Positions 28,683-39,600 are shown, counted from the first letter of the stretch. The stretch is DNA of 64,000 nt from Sphingobacterium cavernae (GCF_008520265.1 NZ_VIQM01000016.1:1-64000), one strand, 5' to 3'. Notes: a model not told the origin generated them from the letters alone. Program-made: numbers and translations.

Positions 28683-28723
28683 AACCAGGTTACAGGCTAA
28701 GTCCAGTAATCTGGTTTTTTTTT
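28683..28723 (+). terminator. Terminator at the end of the FecIR-linked SusCD operon
   Basis: AACCAGGTTAC, a 12-nt loop and GTAATCTGGTT (one G-U pair) are followed by seven further T residues. It lies 36 bp past the TlpA stop. Confidence 0.88.
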
Positions 28724-28778
28724 AGAGAACTTTTTAAGGCAAAGGTTGTTCGACATTAATAAACAGAAAGGATTGAGA

Positions 28779-29447
28779 ATGGGAATAAATGGAAATACAA
28801 ATAATACTTTAAACTCAACAAAAAAAAACCTATCAAGAAATAAGCGAATTCCAAAAATTCTTGAAAATCAAATTCTAAAGGCTTTATCTTATTATCCAGA
28901 GTTAAAGCGTACCAATATACGATTTGTTTTTACCCGAAAATTGAAGTCATCTATTATGGCAGCTAGGCCTGTTGTTCATACCTTACTTGGCCCCAGGGGT
29001 AAAAGAGCATATGAAATCCTGATTAAACCCGTATTTAAATTGACGCATACCATACAACCAATTCACCGTATATCCGATGAAGTCTTGATTGGATGGATAG
29101 GCCATGAGCTAGGACATATTATGGATTATGAACAGCGTTCTACATTCAGTGTAGCAAAATTTGGTTTATTATATTTGATTTCTAGACCTTATATCCGTAA
29201 AGCTGAACGTGTGGCTGATACTTTTGCTGTTAATCGAGGAATGGGATCCTATATTCTGGCAACAAAAGATTATATTTTGAGCAACAGTGAATTACCTCAG
29301 AAATACAAAGATAAAATAGCAAAGTTATATTTATCACCCGATGATATTGTAGAATTGGTAGCTAAGATGGAAAAGAAAAAATCAAATGCAAATCGAGAAG
29401 AGCTAATAAAAGAAGAAACCGATATTGTGAAAGAAATTAAATCATAA
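28779..29447 (+). CDS. Putative zinc metallopeptidase (HExxH gluzincin-like)
   Basis: 222 aa from the ATG at 28779; the frame is open to a TTG at 28746 but the ATG with a purine-rich AAAGGA 10 bp ahead is preferred. IGHELGHIMDYE (about residues 106-117) carries an HExxH zinc motif. A downstream KAERVADTFAVNRG (about 141-154) supplies the ExxxD third-ligand motif seen in M48-like peptidases. There is no signal peptide; a hydrophobic stretch LLYLISRPYI lies between the motifs. It is a stand-alone gene between a terminator and a convergent GH3-like gene. The family name is not certain, but the peptidase motif set is clear. Confidence 0.65.
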   Translation: MGINGNTNNTLNSTKKNLSRNKRIPKILENQILKALSYYPELKRTNIRFVFTRKLKSSIMAARPVVHTLLGPRGKRAYEILIKPVFKLTHTIQPIHRISDEVLIGWIGHELGHIMDYEQRSTFSVAKFGLLYLISRPYIRKAERVADTFAVNRGMGSYILATKDYILSNSELPQKYKDKIAKLYLSPDDIVELVAKMEKKKSNANREELIKEETDIVKEIKS

Positions 29448-29478
29448 AATTTCTTATACAATATCAGTTTACTACTAA

Positions 29479-30996
29479 TTATAAAGTCTTAATATAATTT
29501 TCAAATTCCTGGAAATCTTCTTCTTTCATGACACGAGGAATTTTTGTTTGTCCTCCCAACTTTTTAAATTTCTCACTCCAAGCGTAGAAATGCGTGACTG
29601 GTATTACATTTACCTGAATTTCATCTAACGCTTGATTTCTTGCTACTTTGTAATTTTTATTGGAATCTTTCAATTCTTGATCTAAAGTTTCTTTAATTTC
29701 CGAAGACACTAAGATCTTATCTGCTCCCAAATACCAACGATTAATGTTTTTATCGCCATCTTTTATCGAAGCAACCGTAAATTCACTAATGTGAAGATTA
29801 AATTTTTCTTCCAATTTCTGAATGGCATTATTCATTTGATGAACTGAAAGCTGTTCACCTACTACATTTAAAAAATGCTTGGTGCGTCCACTGATAATAA
29901 TTTCAGCACGTTCTTTGTCTCTAAACATTACTGTATCACCAATCATATATCGCCAAGCCCCCGATACAGTAGAGATTAAAAGCACGTATTCCACATCTTC
30001 TTCTACTTGATCTATGGTCAGCACTTGCGCGGATGATTTAACAGAGCCGTCTTCATCCATATTTTCGTCAACAAATGGTACAAATTCGAAAAAAACACCA
30101 TTATTAACTATAAGTGCCATTCCGTTAGTATCTGGCCTTTTTTGAGTTGCTAGGTATCCTTCAGATGCCAGATAAGTATCAATATAAATCATGGGATGCG
30201 CGAATAGTTTTTCAAAACTTTTGCGATAAGGACCAAATGCTACGCCCCCGGTCGTATAGACACGCAAATTCGGCCAAATGTCATGAATTGTTTCAACCTT
30301 ATTGTAACTAATAATTTCCTTCAATAAAATTTCAGACCACGATGGAATACCTGTCATACTGCCAATATCCCAATTTTTAGCTGCTCTAATTATTTTACCA
30401 AGACGTTCATCCCATTCCTTACTAGCTGCAATGTGACGCCCAGGCTTATAAAATTTTCGAAACCATAAAGGAATATTGGCAGCTGATATACCACTAATTT
30501 CACCCTCTAAAAATCCATTGTTATGCTTCAATTGTGTACTACTACCAAGCATCATAATATCCTTTTCGAAGAAATCAGCGGGTAAATCAAAGTTTTTAAG
30601 ACTAAGAATTTGCTGAATGCCTGATTTTTTAATTGCATCAATCATGTCATCGGTAACGGGAATAGCCTTACTATTACTAGTTGTGCCACTACTCAAAGCA
30701 AAATACCTCTGCCCTCCTGGCCAAGTAATATTTTCATGACCCTGATGAAGATAATGCCACCACTGCTCATGAATTTTGTCGTAATCATAAATGGGAACTT
30801 CTGATTGAAAGGCTTTGATTGGGTCTGTTTCCAAAAGAATATTTGAAAAATTGTATTTTCTTCCAAATGCTGTTTCTTTTGCTCTGTTGAGCAAAGAAAG
30901 CAAAACTTCTTGTTGCGCTTTTATTGGATTAGGATCTGAACTAATTATACCAGAAACGCCAATTGCTCGTTTTATAATCTCACCAATTATTGCCAT
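29479..30996 (-). CDS. GH3-family acyl-adenylate-forming protein
   Basis: A 505-aa member of the GH3 auxin-responsive promoter family, as found in many Bacteroidota. The adenylation P-loop-like motif is YFALSSGTTSNSKAIPVTDD (about residues 100-119). Other family features are LRVYTTGGVAFGPY, YLASEGYLATQ, FVPFVDE and YRYMIGDTVMF in the form WRYMIGDTVMFRD, with FLNVVGEQLSVHQM near the C-terminal domain. The fold activates a carboxylic acid with ATP and may conjugate it to an amino acid or amine. Bacterial substrates are unknown. It is a single gene with its own upstream region; nothing nearby explains its role. Confidence 0.88.
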   Translation of the reverse strand: MAIIGEIIKRAIGVSGIISSDPNPIKAQQEVLLSLLNRAKETAFGRKYNFSNILLETDPIKAFQSEVPIYDYDKIHEQWWHYLHQGHENITWPGGQRYFALSSGTTSNSKAIPVTDDMIDAIKKSGIQQILSLKNFDLPADFFEKDIMMLGSSTQLKHNNGFLEGEISGISAANIPLWFRKFYKPGRHIAASKEWDERLGKIIRAAKNWDIGSMTGIPSWSEILLKEIISYNKVETIHDIWPNLRVYTTGGVAFGPYRKSFEKLFAHPMIYIDTYLASEGYLATQKRPDTNGMALIVNNGVFFEFVPFVDENMDEDGSVKSSAQVLTIDQVEEDVEYVLLISTVSGAWRYMIGDTVMFRDKERAEIIISGRTKHFLNVVGEQLSVHQMNNAIQKLEEKFNLHISEFTVASIKDGDKNINRWYLGADKILVSSEIKETLDQELKDSNKNYKVARNQALDEIQVNVIPVTHFYAWSEKFKKLGGQTKIPRVMKEEDFQEFENYIKTL

Positions 30997-31345
30997 AATA
31001 TAGAATTTTACTATAGAACAATCAAATTTTATGGCGGTTGAGCTCTGTAAGTATAATAGTAATTACTAATAAAATAATAGCACACTAATCATTATTATTC
31101 TTCCCAACAAAATATACTTACTGGAAATATAAAGAACCATATAAAAACTTCGTATACCCTTATTGTCATACAATACCATAACTCAGGATTCCTCATTTAA
31201 TATAACCTAAAAATGCCTAAGACTGTTCTTAAGACATAAATACTTACATTTTTAAAATTCAAAATAGATGGTTCTTTAATTTGAATTAGAAAGGATCTTA
31301 ATTACCTTAAATTTTAAAAAAATATTTTTCAATTTAAGAATGGAC
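30997..31345. other. AT-rich intergenic region
   Basis: About 350 bp between the GH3-like start and the stop of the next minus-strand gene. It must hold the GH3 promoter. No hairpin, repeat or small gene was recognised. Confidence 0.5.
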
Positions 31346-32296
31346 TTATTTATAATTTTTCAATTCTTGATGTACGCTATCTTTAAAATTTCGGCTTATA
31401 AAAAGATATGACTGTCTTTTGTTCCTATTAGAAGTATATCCCTCATTAAAAGATTTTATATGCTTATACTTTTCTTCCAGGTCATCTTTAAGTGTTATAT
31501 ATTCTTGGTTACCTTTCTTTACTATTCCTTTAATAAAAAATTTATTTATCCAAATCCACCTGTTGCATTGCAGCATAAAATCACTGTTTTTCAGCTCATT
31601 AATAATATCCCTATTTTCATAAGACTCCCAGGTGCCATCATGTTTAAATATTATTGTGGATTCTTTATTTACCTTTAAAACCGCTAGATTTAATTCAAGC
31701 TCAGCAAATTCTCTTTTAAAATCATTTGAAGACCACAAATCATTTTTGATCTCTATTTTTTCATTATTTTGAGACTTTAGAGTTTCTTCATTAGTATTAT
31801 TTAACTCGATCTGATCATGGCTACCTATTTTTGAACTTGTTTTACTAGTTTTTAAGATTCTATTTTGATCGTAAAAATAGTATACCAAGAGCCCTAGTGT
31901 GGTAATACATAAAATATTAATTACCATGTAGTATTCAGTTTGCATGTAGCCACTACTATTAAAATCTAGATTTAATAAGGAAAAAATAATTTCCATCAAT
32001 GTTGTAAAGACAAAAATCGGAAATAATATCCCTACAGCTAACCTTGTTACAATAAATAGTAATATGTGTTGATTTTCAGAATGATGAATATTATGGTGAA
32101 ACCTTAAGGAGAGTTTAAAGTAGTAATACAATAAGCCAACACCAATTAGGAACATATACCAGAATTGAAAACTCTGCATTGCTTTTAATATAGGAATTGA
32201 TTGACGCGCAACTAGGATATAAAACGACAAAATTGTAGATAATATTAAAAGTATAATGTTAATATGAATTTTTCTACACATAAAATATGCTGCCAT
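31346..32296 (-). CDS. Membrane-anchored LytTR-like regulator (putative)
   Basis: 316 aa. Four hydrophobic helices occupy the N-terminal half (IHINIILLILSTILSFYILV; WYMFLIGVGLLYYYF; LAVGILFPIFVFTTLMEIIF; INILCITTLGLLVYYF). A charged linker follows, then a C-terminal region of about 100 residues that resembles a LytTR DNA-binding domain: INELKNSDFMLQCNRWIWIN, then KFFIKGIVKKGNQEYITLKD. The LytTR reading rests on this short stretch (the usual F-R-HRS-LVN and G-YI-L positions) and is not certain. It faces a set of plus-strand genes across a 270-bp gap and may regulate them. No signal-sensing domain other than the membrane part is visible. Confidence 0.5.
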   Translation of the reverse strand: MAAYFMCRKIHINIILLILSTILSFYILVARQSIPILKAMQSFQFWYMFLIGVGLLYYYFKLSLRFHHNIHHSENQHILLFIVTRLAVGILFPIFVFTTLMEIIFSLLNLDFNSSGYMQTEYYMVINILCITTLGLLVYYFYDQNRILKTSKTSSKIGSHDQIELNNTNEETLKSQNNEKIEIKNDLWSSNDFKREFAELELNLAVLKVNKESTIIFKHDGTWESYENRDIINELKNSDFMLQCNRWIWINKFFIKGIVKKGNQEYITLKDDLEEKYKHIKSFNEGYTSNRNKRQSYLFISRNFKDSVHQELKNYK

Positions 32297-32569
32297 AGGT
32301 TAGAAGTATTAAAATATAATTAAATAATATACTTTTAACAAATTTTTCCCAATAAAACCTAATCAGTATTTAACTAAAGTAAGTTCCAAAATTGTATTTG
32401 AGTAGAATTCTATTTCCAAAAATATTTGAAATTTTCATCCTATCATTGATAACATGCATTTGGGGATAAAATAATGCATTTGAGGCTATAATCCGAGATG
32501 CAGAATAGATTATTGGGGGCCATGAGTGCTAATTTTATCCTAATAATTTCATTTCAAAACAACTACATT

Positions 32570-32992
32570 ATGGAAAAACACCCATTAACAAATCTCGGAA
32601 TTGCTCAGCTAATAGCTGAACTTTACGCTTTAAATGACGCTCAATTGCAAGTAGAAATTGATTCAATTCTATTAGATTTTGACAGCTGGATATTAAATCA
32701 TATTGAGCTAAATATTCATCAGCAAAATTATCTCTCGCAGCTTCCTGTTGAAGTAAAAACTTGCATTCAGGTACAAGTAGCTAATAGTATGACTCTACGC
32801 TCACCTATTATTTTTACCAAAGCTGTTCCAATGTCGAATCCATCTGATCCAGAACCTCCTAAAGAAGGAAGGGGAAAGCTAATTGGACTTAAAAGTACTA
32901 CAGCTAATAATTATAATAGTGTTATTGGATTAGTAAATCAAGACATACTTGAAATTGATATTAGTTACGCTAAAGAAGAGGATATCAAGTAA
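32570..32992 (+). CDS. Hypothetical protein of 140 aa
   Basis: The frame opens at 32498, but the ATG at 32570 (MEKHPLTNLGIAQLIAELYA) gives the more natural N terminus; the upstream extension MQNRLLGAMSANF looks unlike protein start context. The first 80 residues are predicted helical (QLIAELYALNDAQLQVEIDS, LDFDSWILNHIELN). A Pro/Glu-rich spacer (SNPSDPEPPKEGRGK) separates them from a short beta-like tail ending in acidic residues. There is one cysteine, no signal peptide and no known motif. A strong hairpin 10 bp downstream makes it monocistronic. I do not recognise the family. Confidence 0.6.
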   Translation: MEKHPLTNLGIAQLIAELYALNDAQLQVEIDSILLDFDSWILNHIELNIHQQNYLSQLPVEVKTCIQVQVANSMTLRSPIIFTKAVPMSNPSDPEPPKEGRGKLIGLKSTTANNYNSVIGLVNQDILEIDISYAKEEDIK

Positions 32993-33001
32993 ACAACGAA
33001 T

Positions 33002-33038
33002 TTTAGCTGGGAGATTGATTTAATATCTCCCAGCTAAA
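33002..33038 (+). terminator. Terminator-like hairpin after the 140-aa gene
   Basis: A perfect 14-bp stem (TTTAGCTGGGAGAT / ATCTCCCAGCTAAA) with a 9-nt loop begins 9 bp after the stop. The following T tract is short (TTCTTACT). Confidence 0.75.
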
Positions 33039-33499
33039 TTCTTACTGAGGAACACTTAATAGAAGGCCGCAATAGTATTAAATAATTTCTTATAAATTAC
33101 TTTTTATACTGTAATCTAGAACCTAAAATATCATGGATTTATTAAAAAGTTACACCTATGATTTGATGAAGATCTGTGAAAATGTAATTTTTTATTAGGT
33201 GATTAAGGGTAAATTATATTTACTTAAAAGTTCTGTAAAATAATTACTAGAAATAATACTTATTAAGTATCTATAGATTTTTCAATAATCATGTTAATGA
33301 AAAGGAGTCATCATTTAAAGCACTGATTTTCTTTAGGGAAAGAAGAACTTAAAATTTTCGAAATTAAATAAATAAAAATTCACAACATTCTTTTTTTAAG
33401 CATTTCTTAATTAAGCGCTGAGCTATCAGATCGAGCATCAATCTTTAATTACTTAAAAGATAAAAACTAAAAAATAGAACCAAATAAAAACCATCAAAA
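33039..33499. other. AT-rich intergenic region upstream of the Crp-like gene
   Basis: About 460 bp after the hairpin. No ORF with coding character, no clear repeat and no convincing promoter motif was found. It presumably contains the promoter of the Crp-like gene. Confidence 0.5.
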
Positions 33500-34111
33500 A
33501 TGGTAGTTATAAGAAATAACAATCCTACATTTCGAGCACTTTTAGCTTTTTGGAAAAAGCATAGTACTATTGAAATGCATCACATAGAGTGGATAAAGGA
33601 AAATATAGAAATAATAAAACCACTTTCTAAGGGAGATATTATCTACTTACAGGGTCAAAAGCAAAAATATGTCTATTTCGTATCCCATGGCGCAATTGCA
33701 AGAATTATTTATGATTCGAATTACAGAATACACATACTAAGTATAGCACTGCCTGAAATGGCTTTAATGAGTACTGTACATTTATTTAGTTCCACTCCTT
33801 CCGTAGGTAATATCATTGCACTACATCCAAATACTAGAATTATTAAAATTCCATATAAAGCACTAAAACATGTACAGCAGGATATTCCAGAAGTCAATAC
33901 ATTAGTCAGCATACTGAATAACAAAAAGAAAAAACAACTGGCTCAACTACGTATTTTGAGTAGCATCAGCAGCACAATCGACAGATACTTATATTTTGCT
34001 GAAAACATGAAAAATCTAAAAGCTTCATTAACCCATAAAAAAGCGGCACAGCTATTAGGAATATCAATAAACTCAATTTACCGGGCATTAATTAAATGGA
34101 GAAATAGATAA
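33500..34111 (+). CDS. Crp/Fnr-family transcriptional regulator
   Basis: 203 aa. A cyclic-nucleotide-binding-like beta-roll occupies about residues 30-125 (LSKGDIIYLQGQKQKYVYFVSHGAIA). The cAMP-contacting segment of classical Crp is not preserved, as is normal for Bacteroidota members. A C-terminal winged helix (about 165-200, LTHKKAAQLLGISINSIYRA) is present but short. It is transcribed towards the MauE-like and small exported-protein genes 100-750 bp downstream and is a plausible regulator of them. The effector is unknown. Confidence 0.8.
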   Translation: MVVIRNNNPTFRALLAFWKKHSTIEMHHIEWIKENIEIIKPLSKGDIIYLQGQKQKYVYFVSHGAIARIIYDSNYRIHILSIALPEMALMSTVHLFSSTPSVGNIIALHPNTRIIKIPYKALKHVQQDIPEVNTLVSILNNKKKKQLAQLRILSSISSTIDRYLYFAENMKNLKASLTHKKAAQLLGISINSIYRALIKWRNR

Positions 34112-34212
34112 AGTACTCTAAATTAATCCCATTAGTGAGTAGTTTTTTCATATGATACAGTTTCGAAATTTGAATTATAGGTCCTATCTCCTATTTTATA
34201 AAATTAGAAACT

Positions 34213-34650
34213 ATGAAAAAACAGACATATATACTTGTAGCTATTACGTTTCTTTTACTAATACTATGGGTTCCAGTTAGTTTAAACAAGATTGCTGATT
34301 TTGAAACTTTCAAGAACAATATTTATAATCAGCCATTTAACAAATACGTAGCTAAATTTATTATTTACAGTATTCCATTATTAGAAATTACTACAGTAAT
34401 ATTAATTGTCGTTCCAAAATATAGGTTGTGGGGATTCATATTATCGACTTTATTAATGAGCGTGTTTACATTATATATTGCTGCAGCGCTGCTAAATGTT
34501 TGGGATAAATTACCATGTGGCTGTGGCCTTATAATTTCTGGAATGAACTGGGATGAACATCTATTATTCAACTCAATCTTTTTAATCCTGAGTGTGACAG
34601 CTTGGTATATACAGTTCTCACTTCAAAAAACATCTTCAATTAAATTATAA
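34213..34650 (+). CDS. MauE/DoxX-like redox-associated membrane protein
   Basis: 145 aa with four hydrophobic helices (about 6-24, 48-67, 72-95, 117-136). A Cys-Gly-Cys-Gly motif sits just before the last helix (KLPCGCGLIISGMNWDEHLL, Cys102 and Cys104), at the membrane face. This is the layout of MauE/DoxX-like proteins, which are linked to periplasmic disulfide formation. In Bacteroidota such genes often stand beside a small exported protein, as here (next gene, 34862). The two cysteines are the likely redox pair. The partner thioredoxin could be the TlpA-like protein at 39837. Confidence 0.72.
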   Translation: MKKQTYILVAITFLLLILWVPVSLNKIADFETFKNNIYNQPFNKYVAKFIIYSIPLLEITTVILIVVPKYRLWGFILSTLLMSVFTLYIAAALLNVWDKLPCGCGLIISGMNWDEHLLFNSIFLILSVTAWYIQFSLQKTSSIKL

Positions 34651-34861
34651 AATATCATCAATGAAAATAAAACTTCGGAATCTAGATTCTAGGTTAATTT
34701 AGGTAAAGGGCATCGCCAGCCAAATGGTTTTCAGAATATCCAAATGTGAACTTTCAGGCATCGAACAAAAAATGAGAGTTGTTGGATAACAAAAATGGAC
34801 TATCCTATTAGATAGCCCAAATAAGCAAATAAAATTTTACTAACAATGTAAATCAAACACT

Positions 34862-35179
34862 ATGAAAAACATTAAAAACTATGCAATGGCTTTGGTAGCC
34901 TTAGTCATTGCTGCTACAAGTCTGACGCTTATGTCATTTGTTAAAAAGGAACAATCTTCGAACTGGTATCCTGTGAATACTTCTGGTATCATTTCATCAA
35001 CTCCACTATCTTCCCCGCCAAGTAATAGCCCTGATGATCCATGTAGTACTGCTAAAAACACCGATATGTGCGCGATAGAAATTGAATTGAACCCAGCAAA
35101 TCCCTTCCCAACATCTGTTACTCAAGCTCAAACCGATCATAATGTAACCGATGAAGCATATAGCCGATTAGTTGAGTAA
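34862..35179 (+). CDS. Small exported two-cysteine protein (DUF6520-like)
   Basis: 105 aa. MKNIKNYAMALVALVIAA and following residues form a signal peptide or N-terminal anchor (to about residue 27). The mature part is Ser/Pro-rich (SSTPLSSPPSNSPDDP) and then has two cysteines nine residues apart (Cys61, Cys70: CSTAKNTDMC). Size, leader and the Cys pair resemble the DUF6520 group of small Bacteroidota proteins found beside MauE-like genes; the match is by eye and tentative. The Cys pair may be a disulfide substrate of the MauE-like and TlpA-like neighbours. It ends at a bidirectional terminator. Confidence 0.6.
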   Translation: MKNIKNYAMALVALVIAATSLTLMSFVKKEQSSNWYPVNTSGIISSTPLSSPPSNSPDDPCSTAKNTDMCAIEIELNPANPFPTSVTQAQTDHNVTDEAYSRLVE

Positions 35180-35186
35180 AAATTAA

Positions 35187-35220
35187 AAGAGAGCTCCAAT
35201 AAAATTTGGAGCTCTTCCTT
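35187..35220. terminator. Bidirectional terminator between small exported protein and susD
   Basis: AGAGCTCCAA (35190-35199), a 6-nt loop and TTGGAGCTCT (35206-35215) lie between two convergent genes. The minus-strand product is followed by CTTTTAATTTTT and the plus-strand product by TCCTTTAATT. Confidence 0.8.
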
Positions 35221-35223
35221 TAA

Positions 35224-36603
35224 TTATCTTATATTTTGTTGCACTCCAGAAAATTTAATGACATATTCAGGAATTGGCATAGTATACCTATTATCAAATG
35301 GAGGAAGTGTATAAATTTGATTATCTAATTTCCTTGTTAATATCATTTTTGCACCAGAGGTGTTATTAAATCTTTTCAAGTCTTCCCATCTATTTGATCG
35401 CAAGACCATTTCTTTACGCTTTTCTTTCAATATCAATTCTATCAATTGATCTTTAGAAACTTCATATTGAGGAACATAACTTAATTTATTTATTCGTTTA
35501 ATTTTCAGATTATTATACAATGATAATGCTACATCTAATTTATCAATTCTTGCGGCTGCTTCCATTCCAATTACATAAACTTCATTAAGTGATATTCCAG
35601 AGAACATAAACAAATTACCTACATAACTACCTTTGAAAGTCTTATTTCCGAGTCCATTATCTCTAAAAAACATTCCCAATCTAAGATCATCATTAGAGTA
35701 TGTTACTAATAAATTTGTATCAATACATAATCTACTTTGAGCTAATGCTGAGATAGATGGTTGCCATGAATTAAATAGAATTTCTTTATTATTTAAACCA
35801 TATGCAGGAAATGGATAAGATCTAGATGCATCTAATTCATTATAATCAATTAATTCAGCATTCATTTTTAAGCAAAGATCTGCATTATGAAAAGCTTTCT
35901 CATAATCTTGAAAATACAAATATACTCTTGCCAAAAGTGCCAATACACTTTGTTTTGATGGTCTTTCAATATTATATTTAGAGTCATCAAATAAAGTTTG
36001 AGCATTATTTAAATCTTCAATTATAAAATCATAAGCTGCTTTTACGTTTTCACGTGTTACTGGTATAGTAATATCTGATTCTTTTCTTAGAGGTATTCCA
36101 ATTTTGTTACTTAAATCCTGTGATTCGGAACCATACTCACCAAACAAAACTAAAATATTAAAGTGGTTCCATGCACGATGAAATAACGCTCTTGCCATCA
36201 CATCGTTCCATTTCTTTTGATCATTTTCTGATGGCACAATCTTATTCAAACCTTCAATCGCAATGTTAGAATAAAATATCCGCTCATACCCATTATCCCA
36301 ATCTGCTGATTGAGTTCCTTCGAAAATCTCCTTATCCCATATATATACATTACGTTGAAAGGGTGTAACAATCGTTTCCCACGAGCTTTTGGTTAAAAAA
36401 TAATCATCACTTGAAATTAGTGCGAGAGACTGTGAACCCTTCTCATTAAATATCGCTACACGATCAAGTAAAGCTTCAAAATCTTCTATAGTTGATAATA
36501 CAACCAGATTTTTAGCAGGTTTTATATCTAAGAAACCTTGTGAGCAACTTAGGGTCAAAATACTAGTTATGAACATATATAATATTTTCTTAATCATAAT
36601 CAT
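35224..36603 (-). CDS. SusD/RagB-family outer-membrane lipoprotein
   Basis: 459 aa, shorter than the other three SusD proteins here. The lipobox is in MFITSILTLSC (Cys20), followed by SQGFLDIKPAKNLVV. Motifs include VMARALFHRAWNHFNILVLF (the TPR-like helix pair), ALLARVYLYFQDYEKAF and LIELILKEKRKEMVLRSNRW at the C terminus, ending with YTMPIPEYVIKFSGVQQN. It is the last gene of the TlpA-SusC-SusD operon, 5 bp after susC. A second ATG two codons in (36597) could equally be the start. The subgroup with RagB-like short length often handles peptides or proteins; that is inference. Confidence 0.92.
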   Translation of the reverse strand: MIMIKKILYMFITSILTLSCSQGFLDIKPAKNLVVLSTIEDFEALLDRVAIFNEKGSQSLALISSDDYFLTKSSWETIVTPFQRNVYIWDKEIFEGTQSADWDNGYERIFYSNIAIEGLNKIVPSENDQKKWNDVMARALFHRAWNHFNILVLFGEYGSESQDLSNKIGIPLRKESDITIPVTRENVKAAYDFIIEDLNNAQTLFDDSKYNIERPSKQSVLALLARVYLYFQDYEKAFHNADLCLKMNAELIDYNELDASRSYPFPAYGLNNKEILFNSWQPSISALAQSRLCIDTNLLVTYSNDDLRLGMFFRDNGLGNKTFKGSYVGNLFMFSGISLNEVYVIGMEAAARIDKLDVALSLYNNLKIKRINKLSYVPQYEVSKDQLIELILKEKRKEMVLRSNRWEDLKRFNNTSGAKMILTRKLDNQIYTLPPFDNRYTMPIPEYVIKFSGVQQNIR

Positions 36604-36608
36604 ATAAT

Positions 36609-39600
36609 TTAAAAGTTAGCTCTTAATCCTAATGAAAACTGTTTGGGAGGATTATAGTAGTAAAGATGATATTCTGGATCTAAACCTTGTTTATTTTTTG
36701 TCCAAATCAAACCAAGATTTTCCATTACCCCTATTACATCTAACTTAAATAAGTTATTCTTTAAGGGCAAACTATAATTTATCTGAATACTTTGTAACCT
36801 AATATAATCTCCTCTCTCAACTAATACATCAGAATTCATATAATATAGTTCTCTATTACGATCAACTGTAGTAGGAATTGCAGGTATATATGTTTTATCT
36901 TCATCCCCTGGTTGCTGCCAACGTAAATAATAATCGTTATGCATATTCCAACTATCTAAAAGTTCTTGGTAATTTATAGAGCTTCTCCTAAAATTGTACT
37001 TACCTTTCCAAAGAATCAATGCACTTAAGGATAGCTGTTTGTAACTCAATACAGCTCGAAATGAACCATTCCATATTGGAAAACTGCTTCCTATATTAAT
37101 AAGGTTTTCAGGAAGAAACTTGGGAACATTAGTATAATTAGTAGTCAGATTACCTTCTTCCATAATTAATGGGGCTCCAGTTTGGCTATCAAGCCCATAC
37201 CAAGGAAATGCATAAAATATATCACGTGACTTGCCTGCAACGGCAGGAACGATATATTGAAAATAGTCTTGTATACCCAATGGTACAACGTTATAATCGA
37301 CTACTTTATTCCAATTTTTACTAATACTAAAATCAGTATCAATTATGAGGTTATTCCCTATGTTATTTTTGCTAAACAATCTTACATCAAAACCTGAACT
37401 TTCAAATTTGCCATAATTGATCATTTGTTTAACTCCCGATAAAATTGGATTGATTCCTGTAGTAGGATCTGCTTCTTTTAAGCCCATAAGATCGTATGCA
37501 TCCTTCTTGAAAAAATCTATACTTCCACCTAATGAACGTTTTAGTAGTGCCCAATCTACACCAATATTCCAGGAAAGTACACGTTCCCATTTAAGTTGTG
37601 GATTTCCTGCGGTTTTTAAAAGTGCCTCTCTTAATCCAGTACTACTATTAGTTGTAAATACTGCTGTTGGATAAGCTGTCGCATTCTTGTTGATATTACC
37701 ATTCTCCCCTATTGTAGCTCTTAATTTTAATTCTGACAACTTTGAATTATTCAAGAATTTTTCATTGTGTAAAAGCCAGCCAGAAGCTAAAGACCATAAT
37801 GGAACTCCTTTCTGATTGGTTTTTACGCCAAATAAATTAGAACCATCCCAGCGCAAACTAGTTGTTAATAAATATCTGTTATCCCACATCAGCGTTCCTA
37901 AGCCATAATAAGAAATAAACCTATCTGTAAGCTCATAGATTTGACTATTTGATGAAGGGATTCGTTGAGCTCCATCAGGATTCACTGTATAGTATTTGGT
38001 ATAATCAAATATATTTTGCCCTATATAATTATCCTTACTGAAATTATACAATATCTGTAAAGGATCAAATATGGAAATATATGAGCTAATTTCACCTCCA
38101 ACTAAAGAATTTATCGAAAGTTTATTAAATATATTTTTATTAAAATCCAGTTGCATACGCCCACCATACTTACGCGAAGAATCAACAGTTTTATGTCTTA
38201 TAGCACCATTTGGAATAATGAATGAACCAGGACCTTGCATAAATCTGTTGACTAAGTTTCTTGTATAATACGAATCTGCAGTAAAATGATTAATTCTGTC
38301 CCCATTTGTGCTATTAAATATATAATTAGCTGAGATCGTTAAATCTTTTGATAACTTATAATTTAAATTGCTAAACATTCGAATGGAATTATTTTTATAA
38401 GTATTATCTCTAATATCTAGTTCTTCCAAGGGACTAAATAACCAATCTCTATTATGAGATTGATTAAATGAATCTAAAAAGAATGGGTTAAATGCAATTG
38501 CGCTTCTAGTTGGTTCTCCATTAATATCAATCAGAGATGCATAAGGGTATATCATATTCTTATCTGCTGGAACTATTCCTGACTGATCAAATAACGATAC
38601 ACTATTATTTCGTTCCATTCTATGGATATAATCTATCGAAAACTGTGCTTCAAATTTAGATGTGATCCTTATCTTATTATCTACCCTTAGTGATAGTCTT
38701 GAATTAGAATTCCCTACCAAAACAGGTTTAACATCATCATAACCAATAGAGAACAGGTAGCTATGTAAGGATGAGCCTCCACTCATATTAATATTCATTA
38801 TTTTATCTATGGCATTTTGATATAAGTATTGATCTGCTTGCTTTCTTATATCCTGTTCCATAAATTTTGATTTTTCAAATTGAAATTCGTTTTCATCAAT
38901 TAGGCCCTTATGCTTTTTGGACAATAGATGTACATATGGAGATAACAATATTGTTTTTTCATCACGATAATAATTTCGATTAAACATAATTTCCTCGAAA
39001 CCCATATATTCAGGAGCAGATATAAATCTATTGTTAGCATATAAATTAGGTTTATTACTGATACGAGTTGTAAATAATGCATTTATTGATTTACTTTCTC
39101 CTATTTTAGATTGTTTGAGCTGAATTACGATAACACCATTTGCGGACTTAGCCCCCCAAATTGCAGATGCGGAAGCATCTTTTAAAAAAGATATCGATTC
39201 AATGTCATTGGGATTAATGTCAGATAATTTGCCTTCAAAGGGAAAATTGTTAACAATAATTAATGGTCGAGCATCACTCATTAACGTACTCATACCTCTT
39301 AACCGCAGTGAAACATCCGTTTTCCCTCCTTCTGTTTGCATTGCTGCTCTCCGATCCAAAGCAAGTGATCCAGAAAGTCCATCCAATCTATCTAGAATAT
39401 TCGATGAGAGTGATTGATTTAACTTTTTTTTATCAAAAATCTCAAAAGATCCTGCCGCACGTTCCTTAGGTATCAAAGTATATCCCGTAGCGTATACAGC
39501 TACCTCTTGGATTTCTCCTTCATTCCTTTCCAAATGAATAATTAATTCGTCCAATTTATTATTGATTATAATAGTTTTGGATTTGTATTGAACATGACTT

